Shown here: piece by piece, positions 1 through 6,107 of the stretch
Layout of the letters: each line of letters starts with the position of its first letter
Position numbering within the stretch: position 1 is the first letter of the stretch
Source of the DNA: Thermoguttaceae bacterium
GTDB taxonomy: Bacteria > Planctomycetota > Planctomycetia > Pirellulales > Thermoguttaceae
NCBI GenBank assembly: GCA_017937485.1
Contig: JAGBDN010000106.1
Location: 24,275 to 88,274, forward strand
Direction of reading: 5' to 3'
Length of the DNA stretch: 64,000 bases
Translations under genes and position numbers: made by a program
The notes under the pieces: model-generated
Databases searched by the model: none
The model's input: only the letters and a program-made list of their open reading frames with translations
Told to the model about the DNA's origin: nothing

Positions 1-118
1 CGAGCGCGTTCAAAAAGGGCAAAACGAGCGCGTTTTTAGTCGCTTCTTCCGTTGGCGCCGCCTCCTTCACCGAGTCGACGCGTTCGCTTAACCGTTTCAG
101 GGACTCGAGCAGTTCCAT
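1..118 (-). CDS. Type I restriction enzyme R-subunit N-terminal-like protein (truncated by window edge)
   Basis: Only the first 39 codons are inside the window, starting at the ATG at 118 behind a good AAGGAG site. The visible peptide begins MELLESLKRLSERV and continues with TEEATKNALVLPFLNAL. The combination 'TEEATK...VLPFLNAL' is typical of the HSDR_N-type nuclease N-terminus found in stand-alone 'type I restriction enzyme HsdR' proteins. The nuclease motif itself lies outside the window, so activity cannot be judged. It runs leftward with the TIR-like gene and the repressor, and is probably defence cargo of the mobile element. The family call rests on a short stretch. Confidence 0.55.
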   Translation of the reverse strand, partial: MELLESLKRLSERVDSVKEAAPTEEATKNALVLPFLNAL

Positions 119-201
119 TTTAGAGCTCCTTGTATGTTAAAATAGAGAAAAAAGAATAAATACAGTATATCTAAAGAGCGACAAAGAAGCAACAAGAAAA
201 T

Positions 202-233
202 AAAAAAAACGCCGCAAATTTAGCGACGTTTTT
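202..233 (-). terminator. Rho-independent terminator of the TIR/NDT-like gene
   Basis: On the minus strand an 8-bp arm (AACGTCGC), a 7-nt AT-rich loop and the arm GCGGCGTT (one mismatch) are followed by an eight-T run. It lies 25 nt past the stop of the gene ending at 258. Confidence 0.6.
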
Positions 234-257
234 AGGCTCCATTCACGAAGGTATAAT

Positions 258-1226
258 TTATTCGTTATTTTTGTTACTAGGTTCGATTCGTACTAAATCC
301 GCAACGTTTCCTAATGGACTGTTAAGAACAGAGGCCCATTTTTCCATTGCGGATTTATGTGCAAAACAAATTTTATGAAGCGTAGAAGCTACTTGATCTT
401 GGCATAATTGAATACGTTCCCTGTATCGTAAGGCCGCTTCGGGTACTAAGCTCTGCGCTAACGCCCTACGCATTTCTTGTTCGTTTCTAAGGGCAATAAC
501 GGCGTCGCTAGTTGCGAAATTTTGCATTGCTGTCGCAACCGCCGAAGTCTGTACTTGCGCCTGCAAATGTTTTACGTCAAAAGCGAATTGATCTTGCCCA
601 GGTTTTTCGTTACACAAAGATTTCTTATTATCCGTTTCACAGGTAATACATTCAGGCGCCAAATCATCGTTGGAAATATCGATTATTAAGTCTTCGTTCG
701 CGACGCTCTCATTGGAAGCGGCTTCCGCTGTAAACGTCGAATTATTCGCTACCTCCGTATAAGAGCAAAAAATATCGTAAACAGTGTTACTGTATTGAAT
801 GTCGCCGTTTTCGCATCCAATTAAAAGTTTTTCTAGTTCTTCTACAAATGTTGAAAATTCGTAGAACTTAATTGAATACGACACGATATTGAACGAACGT
901 ATATCGGACGGCGCCTCTTCTGGTTTACCTTGGGTTATCATAATAACCTTTTTTCCCCAAGCCATTGCGAGCCCCAATTCAAACATTACGTTTGGATTGT
1001 TTTCGGAGATTTCCGCAATTACATACTTAGCGCGTAATATTCCGTCAAGAATATTTTTAAGAAATTCTCTTTGATGGCCTTCCGTATCGGAACGCAAAAA
1101 ATAAAAGCTATCGCTTAACTTTTTTTCTAATGCGTTGTAAACCTCCCGATAATCGTCTGAAAACTTCATCGCCCAAAAAACAGCTGGTTTTTGGGATGTA
1201 TTGTCCTCTTGCTTTTCTTTGGTCAT
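258..1226 (-). CDS. Nucleoside 2-deoxyribosyltransferase/TIR-fold domain protein, possible defence effector
   Basis: A 322-aa protein. Residues about 15-130 carry the hallmark of the nucleoside-deoxyribosyltransferase/TIR-like Rossmann superfamily: FWAMKFSDDYREVY at the first strand, then YVIAEISENNPNVMFELGLA and GKKVIMIT. The Glu in 'NVMFELG' is the position expected of a catalytic Glu that cleaves N-glycosidic bonds in nucleosides or NAD. The rest (130-322) is an acidic linker and a helical C-terminus with no family I recognise. The gene is visibly AT-richer than the replication operon to its right. It lies between a restriction-type gene and a phage repressor, which fits defence cargo, but function is inferred. 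No strong ribosome binding site precedes the ATG at 1226. Confidence 0.5.
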   Translation of the reverse strand: MTKEKQEDNTSQKPAVFWAMKFSDDYREVYNALEKKLSDSFYFLRSDTEGHQREFLKNILDGILRAKYVIAEISENNPNVMFELGLAMAWGKKVIMITQGKPEEAPSDIRSFNIVSYSIKFYEFSTFVEELEKLLIGCENGDIQYSNTVYDIFCSYTEVANNSTFTAEAASNESVANEDLIIDISNDDLAPECITCETDNKKSLCNEKPGQDQFAFDVKHLQAQVQTSAVATAMQNFATSDAVIALRNEQEMRRALAQSLVPEAALRYRERIQLCQDQVASTLHKICFAHKSAMEKWASVLNSPLGNVADLVRIEPSNKNNE

Positions 1227-1288
1227 TATTTTGGTCTTTCAAAGTCATCGTCAAATTTTGGGCTTTGCCGACAACCGATAAGTCAAGG

Positions 1289-1345
1289 TTACAGTTCTCG
1301 ACGCGCAATCTCTTGGGCCAGCTCGCGCGTCGTGTAGTCGCTCAA
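1289..1345 (-). CDS. Possible 18-codon micro-ORF overlapping the repressor stop
   Basis: A TTG overlapping the repressor stop (TTGA) opens an 18-aa frame reading LSDYTTRELAQEIARREL, with AGGAC about 9 nt upstream. The peptide looks like an ordinary protein N-terminus and ends at a TAA at 1289. It may be a translationally coupled micropeptide, the remnant of a broken gene, or chance. The evidence is weak. Confidence 0.15.
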   Translation of the reverse strand: MSDYTTRELAQEIARREL

Positions 1346-1695
1346 GTTTTTTTTCGTCCTTTCGTTTGTTCAAGTAGGTTTTCAGCGAACGCGAGCAAAT
1401 CGTCTTGTAACGATTGAGGAAGTTGAGTGAATTGTTGAGTCAGCCAACGCGTAGCAATCGTTCGCTCGTCATAAGGCTCGTCTTGCGAGGTCAAAAACAT
1501 TTCGCCAACGCCAGTACGCAACCATTGTTCATTGACATTGTAGGCGAGACAAAATTGCGCGATGAACGACGCGCTCAATTCTCGCTCGCCCTTGAGGAGA
1601 TGCGAAACGTATCCGCGAGTAAAATTAAGATCGCGCGCCAACTGAGCTTGACTGATATTCAGGTCGTCGAGGACTTTTTTAACGCGAATTAACAT
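1342..1695 (-). CDS. XRE-family phage-type repressor
   Basis: A 117-aa helix-turn-helix regulator. The start is the ATG at 1695 behind CAGGAG; an upstream ATG at 1827 would run back through the promoter and operator and is rejected. The HTH occupies residues about 13-45 (SQAQLARDLNFTRGYVSHLL, then KGERELS). The C-terminus (LPQSLQDDLLAFAENLL) is a short helical tail like those of many cI/Cro-type regulators. There is no LexA-like peptidase domain, so release of repression must come from another factor. The gene diverges from the early operon across a symmetrical operator, which makes it the likely master switch of the element. Confidence 0.85.
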   Translation of the reverse strand: MLIRVKKVLDDLNISQAQLARDLNFTRGYVSHLLKGERELSASFIAQFCLAYNVNEQWLRTGVGEMFLTSQDEPYDERTIATRWLTQQFTQLPQSLQDDLLAFAENLLEQTKGRKKT

Positions 1696-1723
1696 ATATC
1701 TAAGCTCCTGTGTCTCTAATGAA

Positions 1724-1751
1724 ATTTTAGCGAGCTGTCGCCACTTGTCAA
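1724..1751 (-). promoter_or_regulatory. Repressor promoter, sigma70-like
   Basis: On the minus strand TTGACA (1751-1746) is followed by a 16-nt spacer and TAAAAT (1729-1724), 29 nt before the repressor ATG. The 3' end of the -35 box and the first part of the spacer lie inside the left operator half-site. Confidence 0.65.
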
Positions 1752-1805
1752 CACATTGAGGGAAAATATTGATAAATTTTCTTTTTCTTGTTGACAAGTG
1801 GCGAC
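1737..1805. promoter_or_regulatory. Divergent operator: 16-bp perfect inverted repeat
   Basis: GTCGCCACTTGTCAAC (1737-1752) is repeated as its exact reverse complement GTTGACAAGTGGCGAC (1790-1805), with a 37-nt AT-rich spacer. Each arm contains a complete TTGACA -35 box, and both promoters point outward. This is the expected layout for repressor dimers bound to two sites that silence both directions. Confidence 0.7.
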
Positions 1806-1818
1806 TACCGTGTATTAT
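1791..1818 (+). promoter_or_regulatory. Early-operon promoter, sigma70-like
   Basis: TTGACA (1791-1796), a 16-nt spacer and TATTAT (1813-1818). It mirrors the leftward repressor promoter in both spacing and operator overlap, and probably drives the whole rightward operon. Confidence 0.65.
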
Positions 1819-1962
1819 TGTATACATAAGACAACACGGCGGCGAGTCGACAAAATTTCGGCGCTGTTTTTTTTGGTCTTGGCAGACGCCGAACCGTTTC
1901 CGCGGTTGGGCCCGCGAAAACTTGGGTTCGCCGCCGTGTTGCGATTATAAGGAGAAATTTGA

Positions 1963-2076
1963 ATGCAGAAAGAGCGATTACTCGAAATTATTGAGCTGTT
2001 GCCGGACGATTTGTTGACTCGTCTGTTTGATTATGGACGTGGAATGCTCGCCGGTCTAAACGCGGAAAATAAATAA
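1963..2076 (+). CDS. 37-aa leader protein of the early operon
   Basis: The ATG at 1963 follows AAGGAG with good spacing, and the frame ends at TAA 2074-2076. The peptide MQKERLLEIIELLPDDLLTRL continues for 16 more residues and is a single amphipathic helical segment. Its 'LLPDDLLTRLFDYGRGML' part resembles the C-terminal tail of the adjacent repressor ('LPQSLQDDLLAFAENLL'). It is the first gene after the early promoter. I do not recognise a family. A role in modulating the repressor is speculation based on that resemblance and position. Confidence 0.55.
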   Translation: MQKERLLEIIELLPDDLLTRLFDYGRGMLAGLNAENK

Positions 2077-2093
2077 ATTCCAGGACAATCAAA

Positions 2094-2360
2094 ATGACCG
2101 CTTCTATACTACGCGACGCCGAAATCTCCGCGTTAATCGACCGACTCGCGACGTCGTTTGCGCGCCGGTTCCAGTCGAACGCCTACGACGTCGACGACCT
2201 CCGAAGCGTCGCGTGGCTCGCCGTCTATCGGCTCCGCTCCGAGCGCGAAACGGAACCGTCGCTTTCGTTGTTGCGTTCGGCGATTTGGCGCGATTTCCTC
2301 GACCTCGCTCGTCGCGAAGGCCGCCGACGAACCGTCCCGCTCCGCGACGACGAAATTTAA
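2094..2360 (+). CDS. Small sigma-70 region-2-like protein
   Basis: An 88-aa protein starting at an ATG 17 nt after the leader peptide. 'YDVDDLRSVAWLAVYRL' followed by 'LLRSAIWRDFLDLARREGRR' matches the layout of sigma-70 region 2 (a DDL-helix, then a basic -10-recognition/core-binding helix). Regions 3 and 4 are absent, so it cannot act as a complete sigma factor. It may be a phage-type partial sigma or RNA-polymerase-binding protein. The assignment rests on pattern similarity only. Confidence 0.45.
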   Translation: MTASILRDAEISALIDRLATSFARRFQSNAYDVDDLRSVAWLAVYRLRSERETEPSLSLLRSAIWRDFLDLARREGRRRTVPLRDDEI

Positions 2361-2511
2361 CCGCCTTCCGGAACGACCGGTCGACGAAAAATCGAGCCCG
2401 CGTTTACGTTGCTTTCGCGACGCTCGCTTTGCCCCGACGTTGGCGGACGGACGGGCTCGGGCCGGTCGTTCCCCTTTCCGCTTACCCCAACAACCGCAAG
2501 GAGAAACAATA

Positions 2512-2892
2512 ATGAAACGCCAAAACCAAAGCCCAAACGCAACCGATTCGAACCGTCCCGACGCCCCCAAACTCGCGCTCGACTCCGCCGAGTACCGCGC
2601 CGCGCTGAACGTCGCCGCCGAGCTGCTTCGACACGTCGACGGTCTCAACGTCGGCGGGAGCGAAGAAGAGTATAAAGCCGCCGACGCTTGCTTTTACGTC
2701 GCTTGCCAAGCGGTCGGCGCGCAGTTCAACAAGCCGCTTTACCTCGAAACGGTCGTCCTTCCGGAATACGCCGCCGCGCACGTCGCGCCGGGTCTCTTCG
2801 ACGCGGGAATCGCAGTCGAGTTCGACGCTCGCGAGATCGTCGGATATCCGTTTAAATCCCCGCTCGTCTCGCCGACGGAGGAACGACAATGA
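2512..2892 (+). CDS. Hypothetical protein of the element
   Basis: A 126-aa protein. The ATG at 2512 is chosen because AAGGAG precedes it; the open frame continues further upstream but overlaps the sigma-like gene. The N-terminal 25 residues are polar and Asn/Pro-rich. A compact domain follows (residues about 28-126) with 'EYRAALNVAAELLRHVDGLN' and 'FNKPLYLETVVLPEYAAA'. No family is recognised. The stop overlaps the next start as ATGA, indicating translational coupling. Confidence 0.65.
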   Translation: MKRQNQSPNATDSNRPDAPKLALDSAEYRAALNVAAELLRHVDGLNVGGSEEEYKAADACFYVACQAVGAQFNKPLYLETVVLPEYAAAHVAPGLFDAGIAVEFDAREIVGYPFKSPLVSPTEERQ

Positions 2893-3389
2893 CCGCCGAA
2901 AAAGAACGCCGCGACGGCGCGGAGTCCCGTTCGTTTGAAATTTGCCCGTCCGTCTCGATTTCGATTCCGGTCGAGTCGCCGTCGCTCGCGAAATTTATGC
3001 GCCGAGAGCGCCGCCGATTCTTCCGCAATTTCGCTTGGACTTGGGCCCCGCTCGGTTGCGAAATCTTCCTTTTTAAGCGAAGGTTGCGACGCTCCGGCGC
3101 CAAGATCGGGCGACCGATCGCCCCCGACGTTCGACAGTGCGTCGCCGTTTCGCCGGGTTGTTTTAGCGGCGTTCGCGTCGTGTTGAAAGGCGTTTACGTC
3201 GTCGGCGCCGAAGTCGCGTTCTTCGACCGAATTTACTTCGTTCCCCAACGCAAAGCGTCGCGAATCGCGGGTAAGATGTTGAAACAAAAGAGCTACTTGG
3301 GCTTCGGCGAACCAAAAGAATTCCGGCGTTGCGAGTCCGCTTGGAGCGTCGATTTCGACCCCGCGAACGGAAGTTTGACGCTTTACTGA
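2889..3389 (+). CDS. Hypothetical basic protein
   Basis: 166 aa, coupled to the previous gene by an ATGA overlap. It is basic and Arg-rich around residues 37-80 ('MRRERRRFFRNFAWTWAP'), with a more structured C-terminal half ending 'WSVDFDPANGSLTLY'. No known motif. The aromatic and basic content could suit nucleic-acid binding, but that is only an impression. Confidence 0.55.
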   Translation: MTAEKERRDGAESRSFEICPSVSISIPVESPSLAKFMRRERRRFFRNFAWTWAPLGCEIFLFKRRLRRSGAKIGRPIAPDVRQCVAVSPGCFSGVRVVLKGVYVVGAEVAFFDRIYFVPQRKASRIAGKMLKQKSYLGFGEPKEFRRCESAWSVDFDPANGSLTLY

Positions 3390-3697
3390 ACCGACTCCCG
3401 GCGTCGGAAGCGGCGTCGGGCGTTTTGAGGGCGGCGCCCCTCGTTAATCAACCGGCCCGCCTTGCGATTCGGCGTTAAACCTCCGGCCGTCGGCGCGAAT
3501 CGACGTTAAACTTCCCGCCGCTAAGCAAAGCGTTAAAACCGTTTGTCGCAACGTAATAAGCCGAGGCCAACCGATACCCGGAGACAACCGCAAACCGACC
3601 GCGTCGCGCAAGACGCAAGCCGCGACGGTTTAACCGCCGTCGCGGTTTCTGCGAGCGACCGACGGCGCCGCCTAAAACAACGAAAGGAACGCAAACG
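3390..3697. other. 308-nt gap with short direct repeats and a hairpin
   Basis: No convincing gene. The GTTAAAC core occurs at about 3474, 3505 and (as GTTAAAA) 3532. The first two copies extend to 16-bp near-identical units, GTTAAACCTCCGGCCG and GTTAAACTTCCCGCCG (two differences), 31 nt apart. A hairpin follows at 3620-3645. Confidence 0.4.
3620..3649 (+). terminator. Hairpin, possible weak terminator or attenuator
   Basis: A perfect 9-bp stem CCGCGACGG / CCGTCGCGG (3620-3628, 3637-3645) with an 8-nt loop, followed by TTTCT. It splits the early operon between the 166-aa gene and the coiled-coil gene. Confidence 0.35.
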
Positions 3698-4123
3698 ATG
3701 GAACAACAAGCGAAAACGATGGAAGAAGCGAAGCCCGAAGTTCTTCAAGAACTCAAACGTCTTGAACACAAACTCGGCGAACTATGCGAAAGCGTTAATT
3801 GTATGGACGTCGAAATCGACGACGCAATAGAGCGTTTCGAATCCGTCAAGGATCGCGTCGACCGGCTTTTGACGGATAAAGCGGAGTTGGCGAAAGAGCT
3901 TAAGCGCTCGTATTCCCTCCGCAACGAACTTCGCGACGGCGCCGAAAACGACGCGCTTAAACTTCGGCGGGAGCTAAAAGACGAGCGACTCGCCGTCAAG
4001 CGACTTCAAAACGCGCTCGACGCGGCGCTTAACGACGTCGCGATTTGGAAACGCGCGGCGTTTGGGTTCGGCTTGGCGGCGGTTGCCGCGCTCTGCCTCG
4101 CGATCGTCGCCGCAACGTTTTAA
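3698..4123 (+). CDS. Coiled-coil protein with C-terminal membrane anchor
   Basis: 141 aa. Residues about 8-112 form a long charged heptad-like coiled coil (EVLQELKRLEHKL to LAVKRLQNALDAAL). Residues about 119-141 are a hydrophobic segment (AAFGFGLAAVAALCLAIVAATF) that would anchor the C-terminus in the inner membrane with the coil in the cytoplasm. The start follows GAAAGGAACG. It is a typical small phage-operon protein; no function can be assigned. Confidence 0.65.
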   Translation: MEQQAKTMEEAKPEVLQELKRLEHKLGELCESVNCMDVEIDDAIERFESVKDRVDRLLTDKAELAKELKRSYSLRNELRDGAENDALKLRRELKDERLAVKRLQNALDAALNDVAIWKRAAFGFGLAAVAALCLAIVAATF

Positions 4124-4150
4124 CACGTTCAAAAACAAGAGGTAAACGCA

Positions 4151-4468
4151 ATGGGAAAAAAATCGCGTTACGGGCCGAGGACGCCCCTTTTCGACGCCGT
4201 TTTCGGCGTAAGCGTCGACGACCTTCGCGAACGCGTGAAAGCGCCGATTAGCGACGCCGTCGCGCAAGAAGCGGTTCAAACCATCAACCGCTACTTCGCG
4301 CCGCGCGGCGTAAAACACGCGCTCAACGCGTTTCGCGACGAATTTCATTCCATATGGAACCGTTACCCCCCAAACGACAAGTACTTGCAATCGCAAGTCG
4401 CCGCCGACTTCCTCGCTCGACTCTTCGTCAAGCAAATCGAGCGCAACGACTTCAAATTGCGCTGGTAG
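4151..4468 (+). CDS. Hypothetical protein
   Basis: 105 aa, starting 27 nt after the coiled-coil gene and preceded by AAGAGG. It is globular, with a predicted helical middle (AVAQEAVQTINRYFAPRGVK) and basic ends. No family is recognised. Confidence 0.6.
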   Translation: MGKKSRYGPRTPLFDAVFGVSVDDLRERVKAPISDAVAQEAVQTINRYFAPRGVKHALNAFRDEFHSIWNRYPPNDKYLQSQVAADFLARLFVKQIERNDFKLRW

Positions 4469-4504
4469 AGCCGACTTACCCAAGATAAGAAAAAAACGGA
4501 AAAA

Positions 4505-4669
4505 ATGCCTCCCAACGTAAACGATTATCGCGAACTGATTCGACGCCTCGACGCGTTCGACGCGCGAATCGCCGCCGAACTCGAAACGCTCCGACGCGAC
4601 GCGGCCCGGCCCGAACGGTCGCGGCAAAAGGAAACGAAAACGGAAACGAAAGGAAAGAAAGAACAATGA
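4505..4669 (+). CDS. 54-aa charged hypothetical protein
   Basis: The ATG at 4505 opens a 54-aa frame ending in TGA at 4667-4669, overlapping the next start as ATGA. The N-terminal 35 residues form one amphipathic helix (DYRELIRRLDAFDARIAAEL) and the tail is Lys/Glu-rich. Conserved spacing, coupling and organism-like codon use support a real gene. Function unknown. Confidence 0.5.
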   Translation: MPPNVNDYRELIRRLDAFDARIAAELETLRRDAARPERSRQKETKTETKGKKEQ

Positions 4670-4938
4670 GAACAACGGTTTTAACGTCGCAAGCGTTTAT
4701 CGGCGGGCTAATAATCGGCGTCGTTTTCGGCGACTTGCTGGGGTTAGGAAGCGCGAACATCAAATCGAGAACGATTGAAACGCTCAAGGCGACCGTCGCG
4801 ACGCAACGCCGAACGATTGAAACGCAAAACGCGATTATCGCGACGCAAGAAGAGACGATCGCGCTCTTTGGAGATTTCGGCCTCGACAAAATGTCGCCGA
4901 ACGCGCCGCTCCTCGCTCCCAATATCTACGACAATTAA
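4666..4938 (+). CDS. Small membrane-anchored coiled-coil protein
   Basis: 90 aa. An N-terminal hydrophobic helix (residues about 8-28, QAFIGGLIIGVVFGDLLGLG) is followed by a repetitive coil built from 'TIETLKATVATQRRTIETQN' and 'AIIATQEETIA', then a short polar tail. It resembles the size and layout of phage Rz-like or small membrane proteins, but there is no lysis module nearby. Function unknown. Confidence 0.6.
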   Translation: MRTTVLTSQAFIGGLIIGVVFGDLLGLGSANIKSRTIETLKATVATQRRTIETQNAIIATQEETIALFGDFGLDKMSPNAPLLAPNIYDN

Positions 4939-4955
4939 AAAGGAAAGAAAGAACG

Positions 4956-5192
4956 ATGAACGACATTTTACCTTTGGCGGCGGCTTTTTTCGTCGGCGGG
5001 CTCTTCGGCGCGGTCGTTGCGTCGGCGCGGCGTCGCCGATTCGTTTTCGCGTTGCGCGAACGAGTCGAAGCGTCCGAACGAGCGAGCGCTAGGTTCGCCG
5101 TCGAACTCTTCAAGCTCGAAAACGCGCTTAACGCCGCCGAAGCGAAAATTCTCAAACTCGCCAACGCGACGAACGCAACGGAGGCGCGTTAA
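4956..5192 (+). CDS. Small membrane-anchored coiled-coil protein
   Basis: 78 aa behind AAAAAGGAAAG. Residues about 4-23 are a glycine-rich transmembrane helix (ILPLAAAFFVGGLFGAVVAS), then RRRR as a positive-inside signal, then a coiled coil to the end. Same layout as the preceding gene, suggesting a pair that may interact in the membrane. The stop codon directly abuts the next ATG. Confidence 0.6.
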   Translation: MNDILPLAAAFFVGGLFGAVVASARRRRFVFALRERVEASERASARFAVELFKLENALNAAEAKILKLANATNATEAR

Positions 5193-5549
5193 ATGATTTT
5201 GATCGCGACGTTTAGAAAAGACGACAAGCCGAACGGCGAGTTTTACCGTCTCCTTTGGGAGCCGCGAACCGGCGTCGTTTGGACGCGTCGAAGTTTCGGC
5301 GAGCCGCGAACTTGGCCGACGCTTTACTTCGCGAAGCGCCGTTTCGCCGTCGACGTAATGGTCGCCGACGTTTGGGGCGGTCGCTATCCGAAAACCTTTC
5401 GAGCGATTCCGCGCCGCCCGCCGAACTCGGCTTCCCCTCCCGACCGCGACCGCGCGGCTCCGGGCCCGCGCTACCGCGCGAGGCGGGTTTCGGCTCCCGA
5501 TGGTCGCGACGGTTCCGCCCAACTTCCAAACAAGGAGAAAACGCGATGA
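5193..5549 (+). CDS. Hypothetical protein carrying an inserted repeat peptide
   Basis: 118 aa. Residues 1-82 look like a compact beta-rich domain (FYRLLWEPRTGVVW, WPTLYFAKRRFAVDVMVADV). Residues about 83-111 are encoded by an 87-bp repeat that also lies, in the same frame, inside the replication protein at 10561-13128. The insert is Arg/Pro/Gly-rich and looks unstructured. The stop overlaps the next ATG (ATGA), and the next gene's ribosome binding site is inside this one. No family is recognised. Confidence 0.55.
   Translation: MILIATFRKDDKPNGEFYRLLWEPRTGVVWTRRSFGEPRTWPTLYFAKRRFAVDVMVADVWGGRYPKTFRAIPRRPPNSASPPDRDRAAPGPRYRARRVSAPDGRDGSAQLPNKEKTR
5440..5526 (+). repeat. 87-bp in-frame dispersed repeat, copy 1
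   Basis: Matches 11201-11287 at 80 of 87 positions with no gaps and in the same reading frame. It is rich in internal inverted repeats (CGCGACC / GGTCGCG, GCGCGG / CCGCGC). Confidence 0.75.
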
Positions 5550-5809
5550 AGTTTGAAGAAGTTTTGCCCGGTTTGCGCGCCGGGCGCCGCGTTCGAATGC
5601 GCAAGCGCGCGCCGGACGACCCGCGAGCGTTCGAATATTTTCGGCTTCCCGAAAGTTGGGAGTCGGAACTGGAACTCGTCGCCGAACGGAAAAGCCCGGA
5701 CGCGGGATTTTCGCAATTTATTCGCCGTTTCCCGTTGAAACGTTTCGAGTTAGAACGCGACGACTGGGAGTTCGTCGACGACGAACAAGAACAACAAGGA
5801 GAAAACTAA
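5546..5809 (+). CDS. DUF2829/Tad2-like small phage protein
   Basis: 87 aa, start at the ATG after AAGGAG at about 5531. The opening 'MKFEEVLPGLRAGRRVRM' and the ending 'DDWEFVDDE' match the frame of DUF2829 proteins, which begin with a 'sFgeALealkaGkkvrR'-type helix and end 'll.dDWEvve'. Members of that family include Tad2, a phage protein that sequesters the Thoeris signal molecule. The middle is divergent and a ligand pocket cannot be judged from sequence. It could instead be an unrelated small protein of similar layout. Confidence 0.4.
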   Translation: MKFEEVLPGLRAGRRVRMRKRAPDDPRAFEYFRLPESWESELELVAERKSPDAGFSQFIRRFPLKRFELERDDWEFVDDEQEQQGEN

Positions 5810-5810
5810 A

Positions 5811-6095
5811 ATGGCTTCAACGTCAACCCCGTCGTTCAAAACGGTCTCGTTCGACGTCGCGCTTCGACATATGAAAAACGGCGGGTTCGCGCTCGCTCGA
5901 CTCTATCAAAACGACGCGCTTAGTCTTTGTTACTTCGACGATAAGCGCAAAACTATCCAACGGCTCGCGTTTTGGAAGTCGACGAAATACGCGGAGGAAA
6001 TTTTCGCGCCTTACGCGAACGTCGTCGGCGCGGATTGGCTTTTGCTTCGTCCCGACGCGTTCGCCGCCGACGGCGAAGAACAACATCGACAATAA
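5811..6095 (+). CDS. Second DUF2829/Tad2-like small protein
   Basis: 94 aa, starting one base after the previous stop, with AAGGAG at about 5797. 'VSFDVALRHMKNGGFALARL' corresponds to the DUF2829 N-terminal helix and 'VVGADWLLL' to its C-terminal DDWEv strand. The same fold as the preceding gene is suggested, and the pair may be a tandem duplication that has diverged. The call rests on weak positional motifs only. Confidence 0.3.
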   Translation: MASTSTPSFKTVSFDVALRHMKNGGFALARLYQNDALSLCYFDDKRKTIQRLAFWKSTKYAEEIFAPYANVVGADWLLLRPDAFAADGEEQHRQ

Positions 6096-6107
6096 GGAGA
6101 AAACACG

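Noticed and set aside
119..257. att-site copy of the tRNA-Arg 3' end at the left edge
   Set aside because: No sequence resembling the 3' part of the tRNA appears in the first 2 kb, so the left att site is taken to be outside the window.
3543..3830. 95-codon Arg-rich frame over the hairpin and the coiled-coil gene
   Set aside because: It is out of frame with the coiled-coil gene and its composition is that of a shadow frame.
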